Positions 53,283-63,003 of a stretch of 64,000 bases of DNA are shown piece after piece. Source of the stretch: Nitrospira sp. (GTDB taxonomy: Bacteria; Nitrospirota; Nitrospiria; Nitrospirales; UBA8639). The stretch lies in NCBI GenBank assembly GCA_011523385.1, contig WTGX01000004.1, positions 1 to 64,000 on the forward strand, in the 5' to 3' direction. Under the pieces are notes generated by a model. That model was not told the origin of the DNA, ran no database searches, and worked only from the letters and a program-made list of their open reading frames with translations. The translations under genes and the position numbers were made by a program. Position 1 is the stretch's first letter. Each line of letters starts with the position of its first letter.

Positions 53283-55208
53283 ATGGATAAACGGTTCATG
53301 AGACGTCCGGGACGAACCCAAAGAAGTTGTGCCGGAGATGCTGGAGGCGTGGGCCCAAGGTCCGGCGGGTGGCAAGAACGGGTGTTGGTCACGTTCCTTC
53401 TTATTCCTCTGCTGGTGGTGTCATGTGCCGCGGTGCCCGAATCCGGGCCCGACACCGTCGTCCAACCCGAATCCGTCCCTCTTCCGTCTCCGGCGTACTA
53501 TCATTTTTTGCAAGGCTATCTGGCGGAACTTGTGAATGATGTTCCCAAGGCCGTTGCCGAGTATCGAGCCGCGCTGCACTTTGATCCGAAATCGGCATTC
53601 CTGCGCGTGCGGTTGGCTGCCTTGCAATTTTTGTCGGGGAACATGCAAAAAGCCATGGCCATGTTGGATCAGATCGAGTCAGCGCAGGTGCGGGAGGCGG
53701 GCGTGTTGGTTGAAATGGCCAGGATCTACGCCGGCGGAGGCCAATTTGACCGCGCATTGGGGTTGTATGACGAAGCGGTTCATTTGAATCCTGAGCGAGG
53801 GGAGACCTATTTTGACAAAGGCGTCTTGCTGCTTAATCTCAAGCGGCCTCAGCAGGCCGAAACGGTCTTCACCCAAGGTCTTGAGCATGCCCCGGAGTCT
53901 CATTTCGGACACTTCTACCAAGGAAAAGCCTTGGAAGCCCAAGAGAAAAGAACGGAGGCGAAGGAAGCCTACCGCCAGGCGATCAACCGGACCAAACGGT
54001 TTGAACCCGCGTATCAGGCGTTGCTTAAGCTGTATGAGTTCGACGAGGACCTTCAGGCGGCGATTCAACTCTACCATGAGTTCGAGGTATCGGTGACGCC
54101 TCGCGACAATACGTTCCGCAAGGACTTTGTCCGTTTCCTGGTCAAACAAAAAGACTATGGGCAAGCCTTGGATATTCTGGAGCAGATGATCGTGGATGAG
54201 CCCCAGGACGTTAAGCTGCAAATCCAAAGGGCACTGGTCTACGTCGAAATGAAAGAGCCTCACCGCGCCGTAACGGAGCTGGAAGGAATCCTTCAAGCTC
54301 ATCCCTCTGAATTGCGTGTTCGAGACTACCTGGGCTGGCTGTACGAACAAATCGACGACGTTGAAAAGGCGTTGGATGCCTATGGGACGAATATCGATCT
54401 GGACGCGACGTTTTACGACAGTCGCATTCACCTCGGAATCTTACTGTATCGACTCACGCGCTATGATGAAGCTGTGCAGCATTTGACCCGGGCCGCCGGG
54501 CTGAAACCCGGCAACTCGGAGACCCATCTTTTGCTGGGATTGAGCTACCTGCAAGCCGATAAATTTGAACGGGCCACGTCTGCATTTGAAAAGGGGCTGG
54601 AATATCACCCCAATGATGAAGATTTGCGATTTAACCTTGGCGCCGCCTATGACAAGCTCGACCGGTTCCCCGACGTAGTCCGGGAAATGGAAGCGGTGCT
54701 GGCCCTCAACCCCGATCATACCGACGCGCTCAATTACCTCGGCTATAGTTACGCCGACCGGGGTATCAATGGGGAAGAGGCCGTGGAATTGACGCGACGC
54801 GCCGTGGCGCTCAAGCCGGACAATGGCGCGTACGTCGATAGCTTGGGGTGGGCGCTCTTCAAAGTCGGAAAAGTGGCTGAAGCCCTTCGGGAACTTCAGC
54901 GAGCGGCCGAACTCGTCGAAGACGATCCGGTTATTTTTGAGCATTTGGGAGAGATTTATTTGATCCAGGAGCACCGGGACGCGGCCAAGGCTGCGTGGAT
55001 CCGTGCGCTGCAATTGGATCCTCACAATGAAAATCTTATCAAACGATTTCGTGAAGTGGGTTTTGGCAATCCGCCCCATTTGCCGGAGGAGCCGTTGAAG
55101 GGAGACGCTCAAGTGAGCCAATACGCGGATCCCGTCATATCCGGAGTTCCCGTTCCCCGGACAGGCGGACACATGGGGCAACCCTCCGCACGGCAAGTAA
55201 ACCCCTGA
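53283..55208 (+). CDS. TPR-repeat lipoprotein
   Basis: The 641-residue protein has a hydrophobic segment ending VVSC (Cys about residue 48), so it is probably a lipoprotein with a long pre-region; the true start may be later. The rest is about 14 TPR-like helical pairs (for example AVAEYRAALHFDPKSAFLRV and ALNYLGYSYADRGINGEEAV). Such proteins scaffold outer-membrane or cell-envelope assemblies. It starts eight bases after dnaB and precedes a pilin gene; a link to pilus assembly is possible but not shown. Confidence 0.85.
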   Translation: MDKRFMRRPGRTQRSCAGDAGGVGPRSGGWQERVLVTFLLIPLLVVSCAAVPESGPDTVVQPESVPLPSPAYYHFLQGYLAELVNDVPKAVAEYRAALHFDPKSAFLRVRLAALQFLSGNMQKAMAMLDQIESAQVREAGVLVEMARIYAGGGQFDRALGLYDEAVHLNPERGETYFDKGVLLLNLKRPQQAETVFTQGLEHAPESHFGHFYQGKALEAQEKRTEAKEAYRQAINRTKRFEPAYQALLKLYEFDEDLQAAIQLYHEFEVSVTPRDNTFRKDFVRFLVKQKDYGQALDILEQMIVDEPQDVKLQIQRALVYVEMKEPHRAVTELEGILQAHPSELRVRDYLGWLYEQIDDVEKALDAYGTNIDLDATFYDSRIHLGILLYRLTRYDEAVQHLTRAAGLKPGNSETHLLLGLSYLQADKFERATSAFEKGLEYHPNDEDLRFNLGAAYDKLDRFPDVVREMEAVLALNPDHTDALNYLGYSYADRGINGEEAVELTRRAVALKPDNGAYVDSLGWALFKVGKVAEALRELQRAAELVEDDPVIFEHLGEIYLIQEHRDAAKAAWIRALQLDPHNENLIKRFREVGFGNPPHLPEEPLKGDAQVSQYADPVISGVPVPRTGGHMGQPSARQVNP

Positions 55209-55258
55209 GACATGGCGTGATGGCGGCATCGAGACGGAACAAGGAGAAGAGGGCGCGT

Positions 55259-55705
55259 ATGGTTCATGCGATGCGTAATCGATACGGGTTCAGTTTGACG
55301 GAGTTGATGATCGTCGTGGCTATTATCGGCATTTTGGCCGTGATTGCCATTCCGAATTTTCTGAAATATCAAGCCCGGGCCAAACAATCGGAAGCCAAAA
55401 CCAACTTGGTGGCGATTCATACCAGCGAGATGGCCTATTTTGCCGAAAACAATGCCTACGCCGATGATTTCAATGCGATAGGGTTTGCCGTCACGGGCTC
55501 CTCTCAATTGTATTACTACGAATTGGGGAGCAGCAGTTCCGGAACCCTGCCGCCCGGATGTACGGCTTCGACCCTGGACAACGTGTCGGACACGGGATTT
55601 ACGGCCGTGGCAACCGCCAATATCGACGGCGATTCGACCTGTGACGTGTGGACCATCGACGAGAAGAAAACGTTGGTGAACGTCACGAATGACGTGGCCT
55701 TGTAG
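55259..55705 (+). CDS. pilA: Type IV pilin-like major subunit
   Basis: The product of about 148 residues has the prepilin signature RYGFSLTELMIVVAIIGILA: a short basic leader, cleavage before Phe and Glu at position +5, then the hydrophobic helix. The globular part has two cysteines (PPGCTAS and STCDVW) that could form the D-region loop. Prepilin peptidase trims and methylates such proteins, which form fibres or secretion pseudopili. AAGGAGAAGAGGG precedes the ATG at 55259; an earlier ATG at 55217 is possible. No other pil genes are nearby. Confidence 0.9.
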   Translation: MVHAMRNRYGFSLTELMIVVAIIGILAVIAIPNFLKYQARAKQSEAKTNLVAIHTSEMAYFAENNAYADDFNAIGFAVTGSSQLYYYELGSSSSGTLPPGCTASTLDNVSDTGFTAVATANIDGDSTCDVWTIDEKKTLVNVTNDVAL

Positions 55706-55762
55706 CCGCTCTTCCGTTGCTTTTCTCTCCCCTCTTTTTCCTTCTTCCAGTGGGTAATATCC

Positions 55763-55792
55763 TTGACTCTCTTCAAGGGGGTCTGTTATAAG
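55763..55792 (+). promoter_or_regulatory. Candidate sigma-70 promoter of the hopanoid locus
   Basis: TTGACT (55763-55768), 18 bases and TATAAG (55787-55792) precede shc, giving a leader of about 105 bases. Confidence 0.5.
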
Positions 55793-55867
55793 CCAACAAC
55801 TCTCAATCATGGGAGTTCATAAGTCACGTTCTTAGTCGTTGGACCTGCACACGTCTCTCGACGCACC

Positions 55868-55891
55868 CTGTCGATATCACTGTCGATATCA
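55868..55891. repeat. Exact tandem 12-base repeat in the shc leader
   Basis: CTGTCGATATCA occurs twice head to tail, ending 12 bases before the shc start. Each copy holds a GATATC palindrome. Confidence 0.8.
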
Positions 55892-55903
55892 GTTAGTCTA
55901 CAC

Positions 55904-58066
55904 ATGGATCTTCTGATAAATTTTCTGGGGCGGTTGTCCCAGAGTTTTTTCCCCTCTGCCCCCCATCAGGCCGAACCTCGTCATTGGAAGCCGCACACCC
56001 CTTCTCTGAAGCTTGTCTCCAACAACCGTGGAGTAGCGGGAGACGCGGAACGTGTGCAGAGCCGAACCGCCCCATCAACCGTTGGCCACGCGGAAGCCGT
56101 AGAAGAAGCCTTGTCGCGGAGTGCGAGGTGGCTTCTCGACCAACAACATCCCGAACATGGCTATTGGGTGCAGGAATTGGAGGCGGATACGACGTTGACC
56201 TCGGAATATATCATGTTGCGCCGGTATATCGGAGCCGTCGATGCGGAGCAGGAAGCCAGGATGGTTCGCTATCTTCAAGTCGCGCAACTTGAAGACGGGG
56301 GATGGCCGATTTATACCGGAGTTCCCATGGACGTCAGCGCCTCGGTCAAAGCCTACTTTGCCTTAAAACTGGCCGGGGTCCCACAGGATGATCCGGGGAT
56401 GCGTCGAGCCCGACAAGCGATCCTGGACAAAGGCGGCGTGGTGTCAGTCAACGTCTTTACGAAAATTGCGTTGGCCTTGTTCGGACAATACGATTGGAAA
56501 GGGCTTCCGAGCATGCCCCCCGAAGTCGTGTTGGCACCCAAGAAATTTGCCTTTAACATGTACGCCATCTCGTACTGGTCCAGGGCCGTCGTCATTCCCC
56601 TGCTGATTGTGTTTGCCGTTCGCCGGGAATGCCGGATTCCCGCGGAACGAGGGATTGAAGAGCTGTTCTGTACGCCTCGCGATCAAATCAACTATCGCCA
56701 TGCGCCGCCGTTTCAAAAAGATCCCGAATTCATCAGTTGGCGGAACTTTTTTGTCTGGGTCGATCGGATTCTGAAGGTCTATGAAAAATATCCGCTTCGG
56801 TCCGTCCGGAAAAAAGCGATAAAGCGAGCCGAGGCGTGGTTGCTGGAACATATGCAGGGTGAGGGGGGACTTGGGGCAATTTACCCGGCCATGGCCAATT
56901 CGATCTTTGCCTTGATGGCCCTTGGTTACCCTGCGTCGCATCCGTTGGTCCGGAAGGCTCTTCGAGAAATCGAGGCGTTGGAAATCGACACGCCGGCCTC
57001 AGCGGAAGGACTATCTACGCTTCACCTGCAGCCGTGTCATTCTCCAATTTGGGATACGGCGTTAACTATCAACGCGCTCGTTGAAAGAGGCTTGCCCGTT
57101 GACCATGAAGCGCTGTCGTACGCCTCTTCCTGGTTGCGATCCCGGCAAACGCAAAAGGTGGGAGATTGGATCGTATCTTCTCCCGAGGCGACGCCGGGCG
57201 GATGGTATTTTCAGTTTGAAAATGAATTGTATCCCGACGTCGATGATACGGCCGCCGTCTTGACCGCCTTGGCGAAAGTTTCGCCTCTTCAGCCTGCCGA
57301 CCGGGATGAGGTCATTCAGCGTGGGCTGAAGTGGGCGTTGGCCATGCAAAGCTCCAACGGCGGGTGGGGTGCCTATGACCGGGACAATGATCAACTGATT
57401 TTCAACAAGATTCCCTTCGCGGATCATCAGTCGTTGCTTGATCCTCCCACGGCGGACCTCACGGGCCGGTGCCTGGAGATGCTCGGCGCTTTGGGCTATG
57501 ATCGGTCCCATCCTGCCGTGGCCCCGGCGCTTGAGTTTCTTCGACGAGAGCAGGAAGCCGACGGCAGTTGGTATGGGCGATGGGGGGTCAATTACCTCTA
57601 CGGGACCTGGTGCGTCGTCGTCGGCCTTCAGGCTATCGGAGAGGACATGTCCGCGCCGTGGATTCGACGCGCCGTCGCGTGGGTTGAGTCCAAACAGAAT
57701 ACGGACGGCGGATGGGGGGAATCCTGCTTGTCGTATGCCGACCGGGCATGGGCCGGGAAAGGCGAAAGCACCCCCTCGCAAACGGCGTGGGCCCTTCTGA
57801 CCTTATTGACCGCGGGTTTGTCCGATTCTTTGAGCATCGCAAGAGGCATCAATTTTTTGCTTCGCCATCAACTTGATAATGGGACGTGGTACGAGCCGTA
57901 CCACGTCGGCACCGGATTTCCCAGAGTGTTCTATCTTCGATATCACGGCTACAGCAAATATTTCCCCATGTGGGCGCTGGCCATGTATCGTAACGTTCGG
58001 ATGCACGGTCAGACGAGAGCTCAAGCGTTGCAAGACATCGCGCAATCAGCCAGGCAACGGCAATAG
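55904..58066 (+). CDS. shc: Squalene-hopene cyclase
   Basis: This enzyme folds squalene into hopene in one step at the inner membrane. The 720-residue protein has the catalytic DVDD in LYPDVDDTAAVLTAL (about residue 445) and several QW repeats (SSNGGWGAYD, EADGSWYGRWGVNYLYG, QNTDGGWGESC). The N-terminus is about 60 residues longer than usual and lacks similarity. It is first in a run with hpnG, an mlaC-like gene, dxs, ispG and hpnH. Confidence 0.97.
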   Translation: MDLLINFLGRLSQSFFPSAPHQAEPRHWKPHTPSLKLVSNNRGVAGDAERVQSRTAPSTVGHAEAVEEALSRSARWLLDQQHPEHGYWVQELEADTTLTSEYIMLRRYIGAVDAEQEARMVRYLQVAQLEDGGWPIYTGVPMDVSASVKAYFALKLAGVPQDDPGMRRARQAILDKGGVVSVNVFTKIALALFGQYDWKGLPSMPPEVVLAPKKFAFNMYAISYWSRAVVIPLLIVFAVRRECRIPAERGIEELFCTPRDQINYRHAPPFQKDPEFISWRNFFVWVDRILKVYEKYPLRSVRKKAIKRAEAWLLEHMQGEGGLGAIYPAMANSIFALMALGYPASHPLVRKALREIEALEIDTPASAEGLSTLHLQPCHSPIWDTALTINALVERGLPVDHEALSYASSWLRSRQTQKVGDWIVSSPEATPGGWYFQFENELYPDVDDTAAVLTALAKVSPLQPADRDEVIQRGLKWALAMQSSNGGWGAYDRDNDQLIFNKIPFADHQSLLDPPTADLTGRCLEMLGALGYDRSHPAVAPALEFLRREQEADGSWYGRWGVNYLYGTWCVVVGLQAIGEDMSAPWIRRAVAWVESKQNTDGGWGESCLSYADRAWAGKGESTPSQTAWALLTLLTAGLSDSLSIARGINFLLRHQLDNGTWYEPYHVGTGFPRVFYLRYHGYSKYFPMWALAMYRNVRMHGQTRAQALQDIAQSARQRQ

Positions 58067-58116
58067 CCGCTGATTGGCGTCGTCTTTTCTCACTTCAACG
58101 GTTTCCGGAGTCCTTC

Positions 58117-58878
58117 CTGGAAAATATCGCCGTCTTTGCCGCGACTCCTTGGGAGTTTAACGCCATTGGGCGCGCGTTGCCCGTGAGCCGCGTTGAACGG
58201 ATCAACGGGGTCAAGTGGCGTCGATGGGCGGACGCTTCCCGTTTCGTTGCCGTCATTCAAACCGGGACCGGGTTGGTAAACGCGCGGGCCGCGTGCGAGG
58301 CGGTGCGCCCGAAAAGACCCTGGACCGTGTTTATTTCATCGGGGTTTGCGGGCGCCTTGGTTCCTTCACGAATCGGCGACGTGGTGATTCCCGAGCAGGT
58401 CGTCTGTGCGGATTCGAGCCTCACGGGTTCCGTTCCCGATTCCTCGATTGCCTGTAGTGCCTCGTATCGGCAACAAGCGTACAAAACGGCGCAGTTGTCC
58501 GAGAACGCGGTTCTCTCCGGACGGTTGGTCACGGTCGGAAATATCGTCTGGTTGGCTAGAGACAAACTGGCCATTGGCAGGGACTTTGAGGCAAGCAGTC
58601 TGGACATGGAAAGCGCGGCTATCGGGTCGATGGCTGCCCGGCATGGCATCCCGTTCTGCGTGATCCGGTCGGTTTCTGACCGCTTGGAGGAAGACTTACC
58701 CTTCGACCTCAATCTGTTTCGCCGGGCGGGTACGTTCGTGCAAGGGGTGTGGGCCGTTGCCACAACCCCGGGAAAATGGTCGGGGTTCAATCGACTGCGC
58801 CGGCAAAAGAACGTGGCCTCGGCCCGGCTGGCTCAATTCTTTGAAATCTTTTTCTCTATGACGGAAAATAGCTCCTGA
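58117..58878 (+). CDS. hpnG: Hopanoid-associated phosphorylase HpnG, probable CTG start
   Basis: HpnG is the nucleoside-phosphorylase-like enzyme that removes adenine from adenosylhopane, after HpnH has joined adenosyl to hopene. The C-terminal domain matches: FISSGFAGALVPSRIGDVVI, SLDMESAAIGSMAARHGIPF and IRSVSDRLEEDLPFDLNLFR. The conserved N-terminal strand ENIAVFAATPWEFNAIGRAL lies upstream of any ATG, GTG or TTG; CTG at 58117 with GGAG six bases upstream fits exactly. A TTG at 58177 would drop that strand. It follows shc by 50 bases. Confidence 0.85.
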   Translation: MENIAVFAATPWEFNAIGRALPVSRVERINGVKWRRWADASRFVAVIQTGTGLVNARAACEAVRPKRPWTVFISSGFAGALVPSRIGDVVIPEQVVCADSSLTGSVPDSSIACSASYRQQAYKTAQLSENAVLSGRLVTVGNIVWLARDKLAIGRDFEASSLDMESAAIGSMAARHGIPFCVIRSVSDRLEEDLPFDLNLFRRAGTFVQGVWAVATTPGKWSGFNRLRRQKNVASARLAQFFEIFFSMTENSS

Positions 58879-58958
58879 AGCTTCGACGTGAGTCGAGACC
58901 GGGTTGCGATTCAAAAGTCCCGTATTGGCCGTATGAGTTGCCAGGAAAGGAAAGGATT

Positions 58959-59615
58959 ATGCCTGAGCTACTTCCAGGAATAACGAGAACAGTCGAATTA
59001 CACGTCCTCGCCTTGACCGGCGCACTGATTCTTGGGTTGTCGGTCCTTGGATTTTCTTCGTCACTTTCAGCAGCCGCGGAGGCAGGTTCAGCCATGGAGG
59101 CTATGAAAGGGACCATCGATCAGGCCTTGAAAGTCCTGGAGGATGAGTCTCTCAAGTCGCCGGAAAAATCCCGGGAACGGTTGGAAATTCTGGAAGACAT
59201 CATCGGGAAGCGCTTCGATTATAGAGAAATGGGGAAACGAACCCTGGGGAAACATTGGCGGCAATTCAGCGAAACCGATCGAGAAGAATTCGTGCACCTT
59301 TTTCAGCGCTTTCTCTCTAAAACGTATGCCGGAAACGTTGATGGTTATTCCGGTGAACAGGTTGCATACCTCAAAGAACGGAGAAAAGGAGATTTTGCAG
59401 AGGTTCAAACTGCAGTGACTTCGGACAAATCAACCGCCTCCATTTCCTATCGCTTACTGAAGCGTTCGAATACCTGGAAGGTATATGATGTGGTCATAGA
59501 AGGCGTCAGTTTGGTCAAAAATTTTCGGAGCCAATTTGGGCGGCTTATCGAGGCCGAATCGGTCAAGGGTCTTCTTGAGAAATTACGAACGAAGATCGCG
59601 GACTCCAAATCCTAG
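58959..59615 (+). CDS. MlaC/Ttg2D-family (HpnM-like) phospholipid-binding protein
   Basis: The 218-residue protein has a signal peptide or anchor (LALTGALILGLSVLGFSSSL) and an MlaC/Ttg2D domain: EDIIGKRFDYREMGKRTLGK, FVHLFQRFLSKTYAGNVDGY and RSNTWKVYDVVIEGVSLVKN. MlaC carries phospholipids across the periplasm; in hopanoid loci the equivalent is called HpnM and is thought to help place hopanoids or lipids in the outer membrane. AAAGGA precedes ATG 58959. Confidence 0.87.
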   Translation: MPELLPGITRTVELHVLALTGALILGLSVLGFSSSLSAAAEAGSAMEAMKGTIDQALKVLEDESLKSPEKSRERLEILEDIIGKRFDYREMGKRTLGKHWRQFSETDREEFVHLFQRFLSKTYAGNVDGYSGEQVAYLKERRKGDFAEVQTAVTSDKSTASISYRLLKRSNTWKVYDVVIEGVSLVKNFRSQFGRLIEAESVKGLLEKLRTKIADSKS

Positions 59616-59826
59616 GATGTCTTGTGGCCGGCTGGTGTCATTGTTTCCGGTTCGATGGGTTCCCGGGTGAGAGATGGACCGGAACATGACGGTAACATGT
59701 CTTGGGGCGATTTCTTGACAGCATCCCCCGATTTTGCGAAACTGAGTCTCCACGTCACTGAATTTTCCCTGAATCCCAGGCATGCCAGTGCATCGCAATG
59801 CACTATTCGGAGGTGGAGTAGGGGTT

Positions 59827-61722
59827 ATGTCTCTCCTGAAAGGAATCGAAGGGCCGTCCGATCTCAAAAAATTGTCGCCTGAACAATTTCCGGATTTGTG
59901 CCAGGAAATTCGCGATCAAATTATTTCCGTGATCTCGAACGTAGGCGGGCACCTCGCTTCCAATCTCGGCGTTGTTGAATTAACCGTCGCGCTTCATTAC
60001 CTGTTAAACACACCCGATGATCTGATTGTCTGGGATACCAGCAATCAAACGTATGCCCATAAGCTGTTGACCGGTCGACGGGAACAGTTCCACACCATTC
60101 GGCAATTCGGCGGGTTAAGCGGGTTTTGTAAACGGGAAGAAAGTGTCTATGACACGTTCAATGCCGGTCACGCGGGCACGGGTGTTTCCGCAGCCATCGG
60201 TTTTGTGGAAGCCCGGGAACAACAAAAACAGTCCCACAAAGTCGTTTGCGTTGTGGGAGACGGCGCGTTGACTTCAGGGCTGACCCTCGAAGGGCTTCAA
60301 CAAGCCGGTGATAGCCGGAAAGACCTGTTGGTGGTTTTGAACGATAATCAAATGTCGATTTCGAAAAACGTCGGGGCGATATCCGCCTACCTGAATCGGA
60401 CCATCACCGGTGAGCTGGGCGTTCGCCTGCAAGAAAAGGCGAATCGCCTCATGGAGACGATCCCTCGCATTGGCGGACAGGTGAAGAAAGTGGCTGGTCG
60501 GGCTCAATCGTTGGCTAAAGGATTGGTGTCGCCCGGGATGCTCTTCGAGGAATTAGGATTTCGTTACGTCGGTCCTCTCGATGGCCACGAATTTGAATAT
60601 TTACTGCCGACCTTGGAGAACGTGCTCAAGCTGGAGGGCCCCACCTTATTGCACGTGGTCACGAAGAAGGGATTGGGCTATAAACCGGCGATGAACGATC
60701 CCGTGTGGTTTCACGCCAGTTCACCCTTTGACCTCGATACGGGAAAACCCAAGAGCAAAGCCGCAAAACCTTCGTATAGCAGCATTGCCGTCAACACGCT
60801 CGTTCAACTGGCCAAAGAAGATCCGCGTATCGTGGCGATTACGGCTGCGATGTGTGAAGGAACGGGGTTAACGGCTTTTGAGCAGCTCTTCCCCGACAGA
60901 CTTTATGACGTGGGGATTGCCGAGCAACATGCGGTGACGTTTGCCGCGGGAATGGCTACGCAAGGCATGCGTCCCGTGATCCCGATCTATTCGACCTTCC
61001 TGCAACGCGCCTACGACCAGGTGATTCATGACGTGGCCACGCAGAACTTGCCGGTGACGTTTTGCATCGATCGGGGAGGACTCGTGGCCCAGGATGGGAC
61101 GACGCACCACGGGGTGTTTGATTTTGCGTACCTCCGGCATATGCCGAACATGGTGATTATGGCTCCCAAGGATGAAAATGAATTACAACATATGGTCAAG
61201 TCATGTATCAGTTCAGACCAGCCTGCCGCCGTCCGGTATCCTCGGGGTTCGGGGTTGGGTGTGAAAATGGACCAAGTCCTGGAAGCCCTGCCTTTGGGCA
61301 AGGGTGAGTTGTTACGAGGGGGTACGGACATCGCTTTGGTCGCGATCGGTGTGACCGTGCATCAAGCGATGGAAGCGGCTGAGCGGTTGGAGCAGGAAGG
61401 GGTTTCCGTCGCGGTCGTGAATGCCCGCTTTGTCAAACCGATCGATGCCGATTTGATCGGAACCGTGGCAAGGCAGGTGAAATGCCTGCTCACCATAGAG
61501 GAAGGCGCGGCGATGGGCGGCTTCGGCTCCGCGGTGCTTGAGGTCCTCTCCGAGGAAGGCATTGCCAACCTCCCGACGAAATGTCTGGGATTGCCGGACT
61601 GGTTCATTGAACAAGGCCCTCAGGATTTACTCCGCGACAAATACGGCTTGACGGCTGACGGCGTCTATCAACAAGCCAAGCAATTGTTTGCGCGCGGCTC
61701 CGTTGGATCGGTTTTGACCTGA
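59827..61722 (+). CDS. dxs: 1-deoxy-D-xylulose-5-phosphate synthase
   Basis: Dxs starts the MEP route to isoprenoids by joining pyruvate and glyceraldehyde 3-phosphate with thiamine diphosphate. The 631-residue protein has HLASNLGVVELTVALHYLL, the TPP motif VVGDGALTSGLTLEGLQQAG with downstream Asn, and the C-terminal DGTTHHGVFDFAYLRHMPNM. Its product feeds squalene and so hopanoid synthesis here. The ATG at 59827 follows GGAGG and GGGG-rich sequence. Confidence 0.97.
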   Translation: MSLLKGIEGPSDLKKLSPEQFPDLCQEIRDQIISVISNVGGHLASNLGVVELTVALHYLLNTPDDLIVWDTSNQTYAHKLLTGRREQFHTIRQFGGLSGFCKREESVYDTFNAGHAGTGVSAAIGFVEAREQQKQSHKVVCVVGDGALTSGLTLEGLQQAGDSRKDLLVVLNDNQMSISKNVGAISAYLNRTITGELGVRLQEKANRLMETIPRIGGQVKKVAGRAQSLAKGLVSPGMLFEELGFRYVGPLDGHEFEYLLPTLENVLKLEGPTLLHVVTKKGLGYKPAMNDPVWFHASSPFDLDTGKPKSKAAKPSYSSIAVNTLVQLAKEDPRIVAITAAMCEGTGLTAFEQLFPDRLYDVGIAEQHAVTFAAGMATQGMRPVIPIYSTFLQRAYDQVIHDVATQNLPVTFCIDRGGLVAQDGTTHHGVFDFAYLRHMPNMVIMAPKDENELQHMVKSCISSDQPAAVRYPRGSGLGVKMDQVLEALPLGKGELLRGGTDIALVAIGVTVHQAMEAAERLEQEGVSVAVVNARFVKPIDADLIGTVARQVKCLLTIEEGAAMGGFGSAVLEVLSEEGIANLPTKCLGLPDWFIEQGPQDLLRDKYGLTADGVYQQAKQLFARGSVGSVLT

Positions 61723-61734
61723 AGAAGGGTTTCG

Positions 61735-62913
61735 ATGCGGATCACGCGAAAAAAGACCAGACAGATTCAGGTGGGTTCCGTCAAAATTGGGGGTGGAGCG
61801 CCCATTGCGGTCCAGTCCATGACCGTCCCTCATCCGAGCGACGTCCGGGGAACTGTCGAGCAAATTCATCGGATGGAAGAGGTCGGGTGCGAGCTTGTAC
61901 GGGTTGCCGTACCCGATCAGGATGCTGCGACGGCCCTTCCCAAAATCAAAGCCCGGATTTCGATCCCTTTAATAGCGGACGTGCATTTTGATCATCGTCT
62001 GGCGCTCAAAGCGGCCGAAGTCGTGGACTGTGTTCGCATCAATCCCGGAAACATCGGACCGTGGTGGCGATTGGCCGAAGTGATCAAAGCGGTGCAAGAC
62101 CGGGGCATTCCCCTCAGGGTCGGTGTCAACGGTGGTTCGTTGGAACGTCCTCTGTTGGACAAGTACGGGTATCCCACGGCCGAGGCCCTGGCTGAATCGG
62201 CATTGAACGCCGTCCATGCCATTGAGGATATGGGCTTCACGAACATGAAGGTGTCGTTGAAAGCCTCGGACGTGCACATGGCCGTTGACGCGTATTGGTT
62301 GTTTGCCCATCAATCGGATTATCCCCTTCATATCGGGATCACCGAGGCGGGGACTGCCAGTACCGGCGCCGTCAAATCCGCCATCGGATTGGGCTGGTTG
62401 TTGTCTCAGGGGATCGGCGACACCTTGAGGGTCTCGCTGGCCGCCGATCCCGTGGAAGAAGTGAAGGTTGGCTTTGAGATTCTCAAGTCCCTGGAGCTTC
62501 GTCATCGCGGGGTAAACGTCATAGCCTGTCCGACTTGCGGCCGGGTCGAAATCGACGTGGTGCGACTGGCCGAGGAACTGGAAAAACGGCTCAGTCATAT
62601 CAAAATGCCCTTAAACGTGTCCGTTCTGGGTTGTGTGGTGAATGGTATCGGCGAAGGGAAAGAGGCGGACATCGGCATTGCGGGCGGGCAGGGCATGGGA
62701 ATCCTGTTCAAAAAAGGGAAGCTGGTCAAAAAAGTGCCGTCGGAACAATTGATGGATGTCCTCATCGAAGAAGTCGAACTGATGGCGTTGGAACAGAATG
62801 ACTCGCGTGAAGAAACCTCCTCCTCCTCCTCCTCCTCCTCCTCGGATGCCTTCCAGGTTGCCGCTCCTTCTGACACCCCCAATCGCGAACTTCCGGTTTT
62901 CTCCTCACGCTGA
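61735..62913 (+). CDS. ispG: (E)-4-hydroxy-3-methylbut-2-enyl-diphosphate synthase
   Basis: IspG is the iron-sulfur enzyme of a late MEP step. The 392-residue protein has PIAVQSMTVPHPSDVRGTVE, the substrate-binding ADVHFDHRLALKAAE, and the [4Fe-4S] ligands in CPTCGR (about residues 264-267) and LGCVVNGIGEGKEADIGIAG (near residue 299). It lacks the extra middle domain of plant and some bacterial forms. The C-terminus has a run of nine serines coded by repeated TCC and a Pro/Ser-rich tail that is not part of the usual enzyme. It starts 12 bases after dxs. Confidence 0.97.
   Translation: MRITRKKTRQIQVGSVKIGGGAPIAVQSMTVPHPSDVRGTVEQIHRMEEVGCELVRVAVPDQDAATALPKIKARISIPLIADVHFDHRLALKAAEVVDCVRINPGNIGPWWRLAEVIKAVQDRGIPLRVGVNGGSLERPLLDKYGYPTAEALAESALNAVHAIEDMGFTNMKVSLKASDVHMAVDAYWLFAHQSDYPLHIGITEAGTASTGAVKSAIGLGWLLSQGIGDTLRVSLAADPVEEVKVGFEILKSLELRHRGVNVIACPTCGRVEIDVVRLAEELEKRLSHIKMPLNVSVLGCVVNGIGEGKEADIGIAGGQGMGILFKKGKLVKKVPSEQLMDVLIEEVELMALEQNDSREETSSSSSSSSSDAFQVAAPSDTPNRELPVFSSR
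62818..62844. repeat. TCC trinucleotide tract in the ispG 3' end
   Basis: Eight TCC codons followed by TCG encode nine serines in the IspG tail. Such tracts can change length by slippage. Confidence 0.9.
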
Positions 62914-63003
62914 CTCCCGCAGCTTCGATACAGGATCCTTGACGGAGGGGAGTCGCCGGAGTCTCCTTGTCAGGGTTCGGGGTCCTCGCTATAATGGCGT
63001 GCG

